Shown piece by piece: positions 1-8,398 of a stretch of DNA of 64,000 nt (position 1 is its first letter; each line of letters opens with the position of its first letter). Origin of the DNA: Thermoanaerobaculia bacterium (GTDB lineage Bacteria; Acidobacteriota; Thermoanaerobaculia; Thermoanaerobaculales; Sulfomarinibacteraceae); the NCBI GenBank assembly GCA_027061805.1, contig JAMOWA010000064.1, positions 62,001-126,000 of the forward strand. The letters are read 5' to 3'. The notes beneath the pieces are model-generated. The model worked only from the letters and a program-made list of their open reading frames with translations, was not told the origin of the DNA and ran no database searches. Made by a program: the position numbers and the translations under genes.

Positions 1-128
1 TCCAGGAACGACACCGTGACCACGTCGCCCTCGTTCTTCAGCGTCAGGACCCCCGTCTTCCGCTGCAGGGAGATCAGCTGCAGGATATCGGCAAAGCTGA
101 AGTCGCGAAGGGTCCCCTCGAGCGCCAT
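1..128 (-). CDS. DUF4388 (PATAN-like) protein, N-terminal fragment cut by the window edge
   Basis: The minus-strand frame from the ATG at 128 to the window edge gives about 42 residues beginning MALEGTLRDFSFADILQLIS and continuing with a QRKTGVLTL segment. This is the hallmark start of DUF4388/PATAN domains, small signalling modules common in Acidobacteriota and Deltaproteobacteria, often fused to receiver or TPR domains. The start follows the stop of the upstream gene by one base, so the two are probably translationally coupled. What follows the N-terminus lies outside the window, so the full domain layout cannot be stated. Family call is firm; function is not known. Confidence 0.8.
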   Translation of the reverse strand, partial: MALEGTLRDFSFADILQLISLQRKTGVLTLKNEGDVVTVSFL

Positions 129-129
129 C

Positions 130-1947
130 CTACCTCCTGACCCACGACGTCACGATCGCACGGAGCCACACGAGGCCGGCCAGGCCCAGGAAGGTGACCT
201 GGAGGGGCACGATGGAGATCGACGGCTCCAGCTCGGCCATGAAACGGGGAAGCCACACGAGAGCTCCCGCACCGAGGAACGACACGAGGAACGCCTCACC
301 GATCCCCTTGCCCCACCGACCCAGCAGGATCGCGCCACTGCCGGGGGCGAGGATCGAGACCACGCGCCGTCCCAGTCCCGTCCACCTCTCCCAGCGCCGG
401 ATCTGGTCCAGCTTGGCCGACTGCTGCTCGATGGCCACCATGTCTCTCTTGAGGAAGACCGAGATGCACTGGCTGCAGTAGGCATCACTCTCCACGGCGG
501 TCTTGCAGCGGGGACAGAAGACGTTGCCGCACCGGGTGCAGGAGCTGGCCGTCCACATCCAACGCTTCCTCAGGATCACACCCACGAGACCCAGCAGGCC
601 CGTCACCAGGAACACCAGTGGCGTGGGGGCCAGCACCAGCCCGACCACGTCGGGCAGCTCCCGACGGGCGAGACCGGCGACCCTCCACTGTTCCGGGGAG
701 ACCTCGCTCTCGAGCCGTTCGATGTCGTCCCGGCCCACCTGCGGATCCACGATCTTCAGCTCTCTCCCCTCGCTCCGGAGCCTCGTGTACTCCCTGCCGG
801 CGAGCTCCCTGGCCTTGATCCTCATGGAGTCCGCCTCCTGGAACCGGTAGCTCCTGTCAAAGGCGTAGCTCAGGTTGTAGTAGGCCAGGACGCACCGTGG
901 ATCCCTCTGGATCGCGCTGCTGTAGAGCTGGATCGCCTCGGAGATGTTCCCCTCGGTGAATGCGATGTTCCCGAGGAAGACCAGGGGCCGGGGATCCGCG
1001 GAGTCAGCAAGCAGTGCCTTCTGGAAGTGCAAGCGGGCATCGAGACAGTCCCCGTGGAGGAGGAACAGCTTCCCCAGGACCAGGTGATAGATGGCGGACG
1101 TTCCCAGCTGCTCCTCGAGGTCGGCGAACCCCTGGAGCGTGGACAGGTCCGCCCGTTCCTCGGCGAGCATGGCCGTCGCCCTGGCCGGAATCGGCGCGGC
1201 CCCCAGCCCCGAGTCCACCCAGAGCTGAGACACGGGAACGAGGAGGAACGCCACGACCCAGAGAAGGCCCGCGACGACCCGCTGACGCCGGTCCAGGTAG
1301 GCCCAGATGAGCACGAAGAGCCAGGCCGCCAGCCAGATGAGCCCGAGGCCCGCGAAGACCGGCAGGGCCACGATCACCACGGCGAAGACCGCGGCGTCCG
1401 CCCGTCTGAACAGCAGCTGGCCAAGCTCCCACGCATCATGGACCAGCTCCGGGAGGAACCGGATCGTCTGGAACAGCGCCCCCACCACCACGGCGCCCAC
1501 GAGGCCCAACAGGAGCCAGGGCCAGAGGGACCGGAGAAGGAGGCGTCGCGAGCTCCAGTCCCGCAGCACGGCGATCCAGCCCGAAACAAACTGTCTCGCA
1601 CCGGTCACCGGGGAGCCCCCGTTCCAGCTGGCAGCGGCCATGAGGAAGTGCGGCGCCGGAAGATCGGGGTCGAGCTTCCCGGCGAGCCGGACCGCCAGGT
1701 CACCCCTCTTGCCCGGATGCGCCCGGGCCCACTGCACCAGTGCCATGGCATAGGGCGTCAGGCGCCGCACACCCAGCTCTGAAGCCGTGGTCATCAGGTC
1801 CTTGACGCCCCGCTCCAGCCCCTCCCCGTCGCCGGATTCCAGCGAGACCTGGACCCGTGCCCATACCTCGGGCAGGGAAACCACGCCGTGGCACGGGATC
1901 GCCGTGACCACCAGGAGCAGCACCAGGATGGGGAGGGTTCGCCTCAT
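130..1947 (-). CDS. Exported/membrane protein with TPR region and cysteine zinc ribbon
   Basis: 605 residues. A signal peptide (residues 1-21, ending near CHG) is followed by a helical segment, three or four membrane helices (about 140-245), a soluble TPR-like region (about 285-400, with the LGNIAF and LAYYNLSYAFD patterns of TPR helices), another membrane helix near 440, a zinc-ribbon-like set of CxxC pairs (CTRCGNVFCPRCK then CSQC, about 470-500) and two C-terminal membrane helices. TPRs usually mediate protein contacts; the role here is unknown. The start overlaps the DUF1844 stop by ATGA and the stop touches the DUF4388 start, so the three genes look like one operon. No named family recognised as a whole. 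Confidence 0.75.
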   Translation of the reverse strand: MRRTLPILVLLLVVTAIPCHGVVSLPEVWARVQVSLESGDGEGLERGVKDLMTTASELGVRRLTPYAMALVQWARAHPGKRGDLAVRLAGKLDPDLPAPHFLMAAASWNGGSPVTGARQFVSGWIAVLRDWSSRRLLLRSLWPWLLLGLVGAVVVGALFQTIRFLPELVHDAWELGQLLFRRADAAVFAVVIVALPVFAGLGLIWLAAWLFVLIWAYLDRRQRVVAGLLWVVAFLLVPVSQLWVDSGLGAAPIPARATAMLAEERADLSTLQGFADLEEQLGTSAIYHLVLGKLFLLHGDCLDARLHFQKALLADSADPRPLVFLGNIAFTEGNISEAIQLYSSAIQRDPRCVLAYYNLSYAFDRSYRFQEADSMRIKARELAGREYTRLRSEGRELKIVDPQVGRDDIERLESEVSPEQWRVAGLARRELPDVVGLVLAPTPLVFLVTGLLGLVGVILRKRWMWTASSCTRCGNVFCPRCKTAVESDAYCSQCISVFLKRDMVAIEQQSAKLDQIRRWERWTGLGRRVVSILAPGSGAILLGRWGKGIGEAFLVSFLGAGALVWLPRFMAELEPSISIVPLQVTFLGLAGLVWLRAIVTSWVRR

Positions 1948-2420
1948 GGAGCCGCCTGCACGAAGAGTGTCCGGAGCTGGAACAGGACGTCGGTGAGAAT
2001 CCGGGCCTCCTCGGGACTCAGGTTGCCCCTCGTCTTCTCCTCGAGCACCCCGAGGAAGTCGATGAAGATCCTGGCCTGATCGCGGTTCTTCTCCACCCCG
2101 TGGGCGCCCGAGAGGAGCACCAGGGCCTGCTGGGCCAGGAAGTCCACAAGTGAAAGGAAGTCGAGCCCGGCCTGGCCCATCTCCTGCGGGGCTTCCGTCT
2201 CCGGCCGGGATCCGGCCGGAGGCCGGTCTCCCGGCGCCCGGGGCCGTTCGGTCTCCGGGGTTCCGGAGGGTTCGGGCGGTGTCCGCTCCTGCGAGTCCGG
2301 AGGCGTCTCCCGAGGTGCCGGGGAAGGCACCTCCCGCTCCGGGCGGAGCTCACCGTCCTCGGTGAACCACCTGCGATCCACGACCCTGATCTTCTTCGAC
2401 GGTGTGTCCTCGTCGTGCAC
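1944..2420 (-). CDS. DUF1844 domain protein
   Basis: 158 residues. The N-terminus (KKIRVVDRRWFTEDGEL) and the C-terminal helix pair (FLSLVDFLAQQALVLLSG through ARILTDVLFQLR) match the DUF1844 family, small proteins of unknown function frequent in Acidobacteriota and Deltaproteobacteria. A proline- and glutamate-rich linker of about 65 residues separates the two conserved parts and is longer than usual. I place the start at the GTG at 2420 because GGAGG lies 9 nt upstream; an in-frame GTG at 2441 would add seven residues but has no ribosome binding site. The stop overlaps the next gene by ATGA. First gene of a three-gene operon. Confidence 0.75.
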   Translation of the reverse strand: MHDEDTPSKKIRVVDRRWFTEDGELRPEREVPSPAPRETPPDSQERTPPEPSGTPETERPRAPGDRPPAGSRPETEAPQEMGQAGLDFLSLVDFLAQQALVLLSGAHGVEKNRDQARIFIDFLGVLEEKTRGNLSPEEARILTDVLFQLRTLFVQAAP

Positions 2421-2455
2421 CAGAAAAGACCTCCGTGACACTGTTACTGTAGAGC

Positions 2456-2484
2456 ATCTTACGTGCGTCGGCGTCCACAGGCAA
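2456..2484 (-). promoter_or_regulatory. Candidate sigma70-type promoter for the DUF1844 operon
   Basis: Reading the minus strand, TTGCCT (2484-2479) is separated by 17 bases from TAAGAT (2461-2456), each matching 4 of 6 consensus bases. Transcription would start about 30 nt before the GTG at 2420. This is a sequence match only. Confidence 0.45.
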
Positions 2485-2606
2485 GACGCAGGGCATCAGC
2501 CCACCACGCGTGCCACCGGAGCCGTTTCCTGGAGCCCGGCCAGCGCCCGGCCCTCCAGCTCGACCACCTGATCCGGGGGAAAGGCCGGCACGGGGATGGG
2601 TTCTTC

Positions 2607-3851
2607 CTATCCCAGGATCGCCCTGAGCAGGTAGAAGATCCCGATGCTGAGAACGCCGGCCGCCGGCACCGTGACGATCCAGGTGATGAAGATCTCCCGG
2701 ATCACCCGGAGGTCCAGGGCGGCCATGCCCCTGGCCATCCCGACGCCGATCACCGAACCAACGATCACGTGGGTCGTGGATACCGGCAACCCCAGGCGGG
2801 AGGCCAGAAGAACGGTGATGGCCCCGCCGAACTCCGCGGAGAACCCCCGGGAGGGGTTCATCTCGGTGATCTTCTGCCCCACCGTCTCGATCACCCGGTA
2901 CCCGAAGGTGGCGAGCCCCACCACGATCCCGGCGCCGCCGAGTGCCAGGACCCAGATGGGAACCTCCACGCTGGGGAGGATCTGCCCCGTCTGGATCACC
3001 GCCACCACCGCGGCCAGCGGGCCCACCGCGTTGGCCACGTCGTTGGCCCCGTGGGCGAAGGCCACGGTGCAGGCCGTGATGATCTGGAGGTGCCGGAACA
3101 GCGCCTCCACACCCTCCAGGCGCCGGGAGTAGTCCATTCCTGCCGGTGTCCCGTTGCCCCTGAGCAGCGCCCAGCCCACCAGTGCCGCCACGAACCCCAC
3201 GGCCGAGGAGATCGCGATGGCGTGCAGCGGGGCGAAGTCCAGGTGGAGCTGCTTGAGGCCCTTGTAGAGGAACGACAGGGCGAGGACGAAGAACACGAAG
3301 AACAGGAGGTAGGGGGCGAGCATGCGGGACTGTTCCAGGGGGTTGGGGCGGTTGAAGATCATCTTCTTCAGGATCATGAAGATGATCCATCCCAGGAGGG
3401 CACCGACGACCGGAGAGACCACCCACGAGGCCACCACCTTCCCCACCTTCCCCCAGTTGATGGCCTGGGCGGGGAGCACGATGATGGCGAACCCCACGAT
3501 GGCGCCCACGATGGAGTGGGTCGTGGACACCGGGTATCCGAAGTACGTGGCGATCTGGAGCCACACGCCGGCCGCGAGCAGCGCGGCCAGCATCCCGAAC
3601 ATCAGGGTCTGCTCCTGGCCCACCAGCAGTGTGGGGTCGAAGAGGCCCGACCGGATGGTCCCGGTCACGTGCGCGCCCACGAGTATGGCCCCCGCGAACT
3701 CGAAGATCGCCGCCACCACCACCGCCTGCCGGAACGTCAGCGCCCGCGATCCCACGCTGGTGCCGAAGGCGTTGGCCACGTCATTGGCACCGATGTTCCA
3801 CGCCATGTAGAAGCCGCCCAGGATGGCCACCCAGAAGATCACCTGCATCAT
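2607..3851 (-). CDS. pit: Pit-family low-affinity inorganic phosphate transporter
   Basis: 414 residues, usual length for the family. Imports phosphate, normally as a metal-phosphate complex with protons, across the inner membrane. The two family signature motifs are present: GANDVANAFG near residue 22 and HGANDVANAVGP near residue 270, each inside a PHO4 half-repeat. About ten hydrophobic helices are visible. The gene follows the DUF47 gene by 9 bases, a classic pairing in which the PhoU-like partner modulates transport. Transcription probably comes from upstream of the acyl-CoA dehydrogenase gene at 6184. After the TAG stop the same frame stays open for about 38 codons, which I regard as chance. 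Confidence 0.95.
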   Translation of the reverse strand: MMQVIFWVAILGGFYMAWNIGANDVANAFGTSVGSRALTFRQAVVVAAIFEFAGAILVGAHVTGTIRSGLFDPTLLVGQEQTLMFGMLAALLAAGVWLQIATYFGYPVSTTHSIVGAIVGFAIIVLPAQAINWGKVGKVVASWVVSPVVGALLGWIIFMILKKMIFNRPNPLEQSRMLAPYLLFFVFFVLALSFLYKGLKQLHLDFAPLHAIAISSAVGFVAALVGWALLRGNGTPAGMDYSRRLEGVEALFRHLQIITACTVAFAHGANDVANAVGPLAAVVAVIQTGQILPSVEVPIWVLALGGAGIVVGLATFGYRVIETVGQKITEMNPSRGFSAEFGGAITVLLASRLGLPVSTTHVIVGSVIGVGMARGMAALDLRVIREIFITWIVTVPAAGVLSIGIFYLLRAILG

Positions 3852-3860
3852 GGGAGGCTC

Positions 3861-4535
3861 CTAGCGGGCCAGGAGGAGGCGGAGGTGGTTGGCCACCTGT
3901 TCCGCGGCGTTGGCGATGTCGCCCAGGGCCTCGCAGAGCTTCATCCAGAGGATCATGTCCACGCAGGTGCTGCAGTCGGCCCTGTTGAGAATCGACTTGA
4001 GCAGCTTGAAGGCCGCCTTGTCGGCCTCCCACTCCTCCTGCCCGATCCGGGCGATGATCTTCATCACCCCGTCGGCCTCCGGGCCGGTGAACCCCGTCTC
4101 CAGGAGCTCGTCGAGCTTTCCCACCAGCTCCTGGGCCGAGCGGGCCGCCCTGACGCACATGTTCGCGTAGGCCACCACGTCGCCACCCAGCTCCTCCGGC
4201 AGCTCCAGGAGCTTCATGTCGGAGAGGATCGCGGCGTCCTCGGCACCGTCGGCGATGTCGTCCTGGTGGTGGAGCAGCTCCAGGAGGTCGCTTCGCGAGA
4301 CGGGCATGAAGAGGGTCCGGGGCAGGTTGTCCCGGAGCTCGTTCTTCACCAGGTCCGCCTCGTGCTCGGTCCGGGTGATCTCCTTGCGGATGGCCTTGAT
4401 CTTGTCCTCGTCCCGGTCCACGATGGCTTCCATCAGGTCGGGAACGAGCGCCACGCACTCCATCACCATCTCCATGTGGGCCTGGAGGGGCTTGAAGGGG
4501 TTCTTGGCGAACAGGCCGACCAGAGCTCGTACCAT
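3861..4535 (-). CDS. DUF47 (PhoU-like) phosphate transport accessory protein
   Basis: 224 residues, all-helical. The pattern KNPFKPLQAHM near the start, the acidic central helix (LHHQDDIADGAEDAAIL) and the C-terminal LCEALGDIANAAEQVANHL match DUF47, the PhoU-like family linked to Pit transporters. PhoU-like proteins bind metal clusters through acidic ExxxD/DxxxD helices and regulate phosphate entry. It sits one base after the enoyl-CoA hydratase gene and 9 bases before pit, supporting co-transcription and joint action with Pit. Confidence 0.9.
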   Translation of the reverse strand: MVRALVGLFAKNPFKPLQAHMEMVMECVALVPDLMEAIVDRDEDKIKAIRKEITRTEHEADLVKNELRDNLPRTLFMPVSRSDLLELLHHQDDIADGAEDAAILSDMKLLELPEELGGDVVAYANMCVRAARSAQELVGKLDELLETGFTGPEADGVMKIIARIGQEEWEADKAAFKLLKSILNRADCSTCVDMILWMKLCEALGDIANAAEQVANHLRLLLAR

Positions 4536-4536
4536 G

Positions 4537-5319
4537 TCAGTTCCTCCTGAAGTCCGGCTTCCTCTTCTCGAGGAAGGCGGCGGTACCCTCCTTCATCTCC
4601 TCTCCGGACGCGCACAGGGCGAAGAGCGTCGCCTCCAGCAGGCACCCGTCGTCGAAGGCCATGTCGAGACCGTAGTTCACGGCCTCCAGGCAGTGTCCGA
4701 CGGCCACCGGGCCGTTCCTGAGGATGGACTTCAGGAGGTCCACCACGGCGCCGGTCAGCTCCACGGGCTCCACCACACGATTGACGAGGCCCATGCGTTC
4801 CGCCTCGTCGGCGGGCACGTTTCTCCCACTGAGGAGGATCTCCAGGGCCCGGCCCTTGCCCACCAGGCGGGGCAACCGCTGGCTTCCCGCGAACCCGGGA
4901 ATCAGGCCCAGCTTCACCTCGGGCTGCCCGAACACGGCGTTGGAGCTCGCCACCCGCATGTGGCAGGCCATGGCCAGCTCGCACCCGCCGCCCAGCGCGT
5001 ACCCGTTCACCGCCGCCACCACGGGCCTGGTCATCCGCTCGATCCGGTTGAACACCTCCTGGCCCCTGAGCGCGAACTCCCTGGCCGCCTCGGGTCCCAG
5101 CGTGTTCAGCTCGGCGATGTCCGCCCCGGCCACGAAGGCCCTGTCCCCTGCGCCGGTGAGGGCCACCCCCAGGACCGCGTCGTCCTCCGCGGCCTCCGTG
5201 AAGGCGCGGTCGAGCTCACCGATCACGGCCCCGTTGAGGGCGTTCAGCTTGTCCGGCCGGTTGATGGTGATCCAGAGGATCCCCTCCTCGTTGGCCAGCT
5301 TCAGGTGCTCGTACGCCAT
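4537..5319 (-). CDS. Enoyl-CoA hydratase/isomerase (crotonase family)
   Basis: 260 residues, typical length. Hydrates trans-2-enoyl-CoA to 3-hydroxyacyl-CoA. Oxyanion-hole segments AGADIAEL (about 66-73) and NGYALGGGCELAMAC (about 107-121) are intact, and both catalytic glutamates of hydratases are visible: in GGCE and in GQPEVKLGLIPG. A strong GAGG ribosome binding site precedes the ATG at 5319. It lies 10 bases downstream of the 3-hydroxyacyl-CoA dehydrogenase gene, the next enzyme of the same cycle, so a joint role in fatty-acid or butanoyl-CoA metabolism is likely. Chain-length preference cannot be read from sequence. Confidence 0.92.
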   Translation of the reverse strand: MAYEHLKLANEEGILWITINRPDKLNALNGAVIGELDRAFTEAAEDDAVLGVALTGAGDRAFVAGADIAELNTLGPEAAREFALRGQEVFNRIERMTRPVVAAVNGYALGGGCELAMACHMRVASSNAVFGQPEVKLGLIPGFAGSQRLPRLVGKGRALEILLSGRNVPADEAERMGLVNRVVEPVELTGAVVDLLKSILRNGPVAVGHCLEAVNYGLDMAFDDGCLLEATLFALCASGEEMKEGTAAFLEKRKPDFRRN

Positions 5320-5329
5320 GGCGACCTCC

Positions 5330-6184
5330 TCAGCCGCCGTACTCGTAGAAGCCGCGGCCCGTCTTCCGGCCCAGGCGTCCGGCCAGGACCATCCGCTTCA
5401 GCAGGCCCGGCGGGGCGAACCGGGGCTCCCGGAACTCGTCGAACATGATCTCGGCCACGTGGTACATGGTGTCGAGGCCGATGAAGTCGCACAGCTCCAG
5501 CGGCCCCATGGGGTGGCCGCAGCCCAGCTTCATGCCCGTGTCGATGTCCTCGCGGGTGGCCAGGCCCTGCTCGTAGCAGGCGATGGCGTCGAGCAGGTAC
5601 GGGATGAGCAGGCGGTTCACGATGAACCCCGAGCTGTCCACCGCCGCCACGGGCGTCTTGCCCACGGCCTTCGCAAACTCGAAGATGGTCTCGAAGGTCT
5701 CGTCCGAGGTGAGGATCGTCCGGACCACCTCCACCAGCTTCATCACCGGAACGGGGTTGAAGAAGTGCAGGCAGGCGAAACGCTCCTGGCGCCTCGTGGC
5801 CATGGCCAGCTCGGTCACCACCAGCGACGAGGTGTTGGTGCAGAAGATCGCCTCGGGCTTGCAGATCCCGTCCAGCTCGGAGAAGAGCTGCATCTTGAGC
5901 TCCTTGTCCTCGATGACCGCCTCGATGACGAGGTCGCAGTCGGCGAGGTCCGCAAGGGACGTGGTGGGCGTGATCCGGCCCATGACGGCGTCCCGGTCCT
6001 CCTCGGAGAGCTTCCCCCTGGAGACCGCCCGGTCCAGGCTCTTCCGGACCCGGCCCACGCCCTTCTCCACCAGCTCCTCGCTGATCTCCCGGACCACCAC
6101 AGGATAGCCCGCCTTCGCGGTGATCTCCACGATGCCCGCTCCCATCTGACCGCAACCGACCACACCGACCTTCTGGATTCCCAT
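5330..6184 (-). CDS. 3-hydroxybutyryl-CoA / 3-hydroxyacyl-CoA dehydrogenase
   Basis: 284 residues, matching the short stand-alone family. Oxidises or reduces 3-hydroxyacyl-CoA with NAD(P)(H). The Rossmann motif GVVGCGQMGAGI starts at residue 6, and the segment CLHFFNPVPVMKLVEVV carries the catalytic histidine and the NPVP signature. The C-terminal helical dimerisation domain (DFIGLDTMYHVAEIMFDE) is complete. Start chosen at the ATG at 6184 because AGGAGGAGG precedes it by a few bases. First gene of the operon that continues with enoyl-CoA hydratase, DUF47 and Pit; the 283-base gap upstream separates it from a divergent DUF1858 gene. Confidence 0.93.
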   Translation of the reverse strand: MGIQKVGVVGCGQMGAGIVEITAKAGYPVVVREISEELVEKGVGRVRKSLDRAVSRGKLSEEDRDAVMGRITPTTSLADLADCDLVIEAVIEDKELKMQLFSELDGICKPEAIFCTNTSSLVVTELAMATRRQERFACLHFFNPVPVMKLVEVVRTILTSDETFETIFEFAKAVGKTPVAAVDSSGFIVNRLLIPYLLDAIACYEQGLATREDIDTGMKLGCGHPMGPLELCDFIGLDTMYHVAEIMFDEFREPRFAPPGLLKRMVLAGRLGRKTGRGFYEYGG

Positions 6185-6467
6185 GACCTCCTCCTTTGCC
6201 GTGCAGGTTCTGCTGGAGCCCGGCCTCCCGGACGAAGAGAGTCTAGCGTGGACCCGGCGGCTCCGCCAGTGGTCCGGTGCGGGGGCGGGGACGGAGGCCG
6301 GGACCCTGGCCGCGTCCGTGTCCCTGGCGGTGGCCGCGGCCCTGACCGGGACCCCGCCCCCGATCCCCGATCCCCGAGAACCCCGCCTGCCCCGCGAGAG
6401 TTCCTCCCGCCGGCCGGAATGATCCGGTGTAGACTCGGAAGGTCGTCCGGACGGAGGGAGGCAGGCC

Positions 6468-6668
6468 ATGGAGATCCACCCCGACATTCAGATCGAGGAC
6501 CTGGTGAGGGAGCTCCCCGAGAGCGTCCGCATCCTCTCGCGTCACGGAATCGTCTGCATCCGCTGCGGCGAGCCCTACTGGGGCACCCTCCGGGAGCTGG
6601 CCTCGGAGAAGGGCATCACCGATCTCGAGCCCGTGCTGGCGGAGCTCCGGGAGGCCGCGGCGTCATGA
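6468..6668 (+). CDS. DUF1858 domain protein (small CxxC protein)
   Basis: 66 residues. The pattern ELPESVRILSRHGIVCIRCG followed by EPYWGTLRELASEKGI matches DUF1858, small helical proteins found alone or fused to hybrid-cluster and redox proteins. The CxxC could bind metal or act in redox, but the function is not known. A GGGAGG ribosome binding site precedes the ATG. It is divergent from the acyl-CoA operon and convergent with the exported protein at 6724, with a shared hairpin between. Confidence 0.8.
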   Translation: MEIHPDIQIEDLVRELPESVRILSRHGIVCIRCGEPYWGTLRELASEKGITDLEPVLAELREAAAS

Positions 6669-6676
6669 CATGAAAA

Positions 6677-6700
6677 GGGCCGCCGGTCTTCCGGCGGCCC
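6677..6700 (-). terminator. Intrinsic terminator, 10-bp GC stem with TTCT/AAGA loop
   Basis: GGGCCGCCGG (6677-6686) and its perfect complement (6691-6700) flank a 4-base loop. On the minus strand the stem is followed directly by TTTT (6676-6673), so it fits best as the terminator of the gene ending at 6724. It may also stop the DUF1858 transcript, which ends 8 bases before it. Confidence 0.8.
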
Positions 6701-6723
6701 CTGGATGTCGGTCGATCCGGAGA

Positions 6724-7182
6724 TCAGAAGTCGCCGGGGCTCACGGCGCGGTCCACGCCCTGGTCCATGTAGTTGCTGTCGGAGAAGCAGTGGTGGAACA
6801 GCGTCCCCCGGGTGTGCTTGATCTCCGCCAGGTACCTCCGGAGGATCGCGTTGGCGAAGGGCACCGAGACCGTGTCCTCCTCGTTTGGCGGCACGTAGGT
6901 GACGCCCAGGGCGCTCATCACCACGGCGAGGTCACCATGGGTCATGGCGGTGCCCGCCTGCCACTCGGGAAGCATCAGGCCCAGGCTCTGGACCTTCTGG
7001 AGGGCCGAGGCAGGGGTCGCCGTGGGTGCCCCCTTGGTGGCCAGCGCCTCGAGCAGCAGCTGGGCGAACTTGCCGTGGGTGATGGGAGGCGCCTCCTCGC
7101 CTTCCTGCGCCACGGAAACGACCGGTGCGAGCACCAGCATCACCAGGACCAGAACAGCGACCGCGAGTGAAACCCTGCGCAT
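6724..7182 (-). CDS. Small exported protein with SLH-like repeats, function unknown
   Basis: 152 residues. A clear signal peptide (RVSLAVAVLVLVMLVLAP, cleavage near VAQ) is preceded by GGAGG 4 nt before the ATG at 7182. The mature part has two related segments, ITHGKFAQLLLEAL and MTHGDLAVVMSALGV, which resemble the xTRxEFAxLLxxAL helix of S-layer homology modules but lack the full SLH signature. The C-terminus carries HHCFSDSN. Transcribed alone from the region holding an intergenic repeat; ends at a T-tailed terminator. It could be a cell-surface or scaffold-like factor. Confidence 0.65.
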   Translation of the reverse strand: MRRVSLAVAVLVLVMLVLAPVVSVAQEGEEAPPITHGKFAQLLLEALATKGAPTATPASALQKVQSLGLMLPEWQAGTAMTHGDLAVVMSALGVTYVPPNEEDTVSVPFANAILRRYLAEIKHTRGTLFHHCFSDSNYMDQGVDRAVSPGDF

Positions 7183-7239
7183 GGAACCTCCTGTCCACTC
7201 AATATAGAGGGCAGCTGCCGGGGTGTCAACCACAGGCGC

Positions 7240-7409
7240 TTGCAAGACTCTCTGAAGGTCACACCTGTCGGACTGGCGCAAAATCGAACGTATGTCCGGA
7301 TCTTTTCTATCTTCTTCTCGATCCGATAAATCCGTGGAATCCGTGGTTCATTCCCCCGGGTGGATAGAGCCATGCCGCGGGGATCGACCTCGATCCAGGA
7401 CTCTTGCAA
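7240..7409 (+). repeat. Interspersed intergenic repeat family 1, copy 1 (170 bp)
   Basis: Begins TTGCAAGACT and ends ACTCTTGCAA, imperfect inverted termini. Internal landmarks shared with copies at 13605, 37593 and 56021 are CTGAAGGTCAC near the left end, a pyrimidine run around TTTTCTATCTTCTTC, the tandem AATCCGTGG unit, GGTTCATT, and a CGATCCAGGA block at the right end. Non-coding; lies between the sdhB 3-prime end and the start of the small exported-protein gene. Confidence 0.85.
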
Positions 7410-7485
7410 CAGGCTCAACCAGACACGGAGCGCCGGGAACGGCGAAGACTGCTTCCCGCTCCGGGGCACCCCGCCGGAAGGACCC

Positions 7486-7509
7486 GGGGCGGGGACCCGT
7501 CCCCGCCCC
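7486..7509 (-). terminator. GC-rich hairpin downstream of sdhB
   Basis: GGGGCGGGGAC (7486-7496) pairs with GTCCCCGCCCC (7499-7509). It lies 28 bases after the sdhB stop in the direction of transcription. There is no U tract, so it may terminate or simply protect the 3-prime end of the TCA operon transcript. Confidence 0.5.
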
Positions 7510-7537
7510 GTTTCCATCGTTGTCTCCGTGCCCGGAA

Positions 7538-8386
7538 CTAGCCCGCACCCTCCACGGTGAAGGGGGGATGCTCCGGGATGCCCTCCCGGCGTCCGCGCTT
7601 CTTCTCGGGCGGCAGCACCCCGGCCGGCTTCCGGCGCCGGAGCTTTCCGAGCCGCAGGTAGTCCAGCACCAGCTCCCGTTTCATGAGCTGGATGGCCCGG
7701 GCCGGGTCCACGCCCTTGGGGCACACCGCCGAGCACTCGCCCGCGTAGTGGCACCGCCAGGGCCCGGCCTCGCCTGCCAGGATGGCCTTCCGCTCCTCGA
7801 AGGCCCCGTCACGGGAGTCGATCATGTACCGGTACGCCTGAGCCAGCGGCTGGGGACCCGAGTACGTCGGGTCCGTCGCGAAGGTCGGACAGGCGGCCAT
7901 GCAGCACCCGCACTTGATGCAGTAGGTGAACTGGAGGTACTCGAGCAGATCGTCCGCGGACTGCCAGTACTGGTCCGAGGGTTCCTGCATCTCGTCGTGG
8001 TCCTCCCTCACGATGAACGGCATCAGGTGGGAGTGCCTGTCAAAGAGCGGCCCCAGGTCGGGGACCAGGTCCCGGATGATGTCGAAGTTCGGCAGGGGGG
8101 CCACCATGAGCAGGCCGTCCCGCGCCACGTCGTGGATCTGTGTGTTGCACGCCAGGGTGGGTGAGCCGTTGATGAGCATCCCGCAGGATCCGCACACGCC
8201 CATCCGGCAGGAGACCCGCCAGGACAGGGTGGCGTCCATGTGCTCCTTGATGTACCAGAGCCCCTCCAGGACGACCATTCCCGGGGGAACCGGCACGGTG
8301 AAGTCCTGGTAGTAGGGAGCCGCGTCCCTGTCCGGGTCGTAACGCCGGACCCGGAAGATCACATTGGTGGTTCCTTCGTTCGCCAT
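7538..8386 (-). CDS. sdhB: Succinate dehydrogenase/fumarate reductase iron-sulfur subunit
   Basis: 282 residues. Carries electrons from the flavin to quinone through three Fe-S centres. The 2Fe-2S ligands (CRMGVCGSCGM and a later CNT), the 4Fe-4S motif CIKCGCCMAAC near residue 153, and the 3Fe-4S motif CHYAGECSAVCPKG near 213 are all intact. The C-terminal 35 residues are a basic, proline-rich extension. Last gene of the sdhA-C-D-B run; the ATG is 12 bases after the sdhD stop. Confidence 0.95.
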   Translation of the reverse strand: MANEGTTNVIFRVRRYDPDRDAAPYYQDFTVPVPPGMVVLEGLWYIKEHMDATLSWRVSCRMGVCGSCGMLINGSPTLACNTQIHDVARDGLLMVAPLPNFDIIRDLVPDLGPLFDRHSHLMPFIVREDHDEMQEPSDQYWQSADDLLEYLQFTYCIKCGCCMAACPTFATDPTYSGPQPLAQAYRYMIDSRDGAFEERKAILAGEAGPWRCHYAGECSAVCPKGVDPARAIQLMKRELVLDYLRLGKLRRRKPAGVLPPEKKRGRREGIPEHPPFTVEGAG

Positions 8387-8398
8387 GCCCCTCCTCCC

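Noticed and set aside
16-1782. Long plus-strand open frame opposite the TPR protein gene
   Set aside because: It is the antisense shadow of a gene with signal peptide, membrane helices and zinc ribbon; its own translation is low-complexity and charged.
2490-2606. In-frame open stretch of about 38 codons after the Pit stop, as if a C-terminal extension were cut by TAG
   Set aside because: Pit already has full family length and its last helix ends normally; open frames are common by chance in this GC-rich DNA.
2463-4550. Very long plus-strand open frame opposite pit and DUF47
   Set aside because: Histidine-, glutamate- and glycine-rich shadow of well-identified genes on the other strand.
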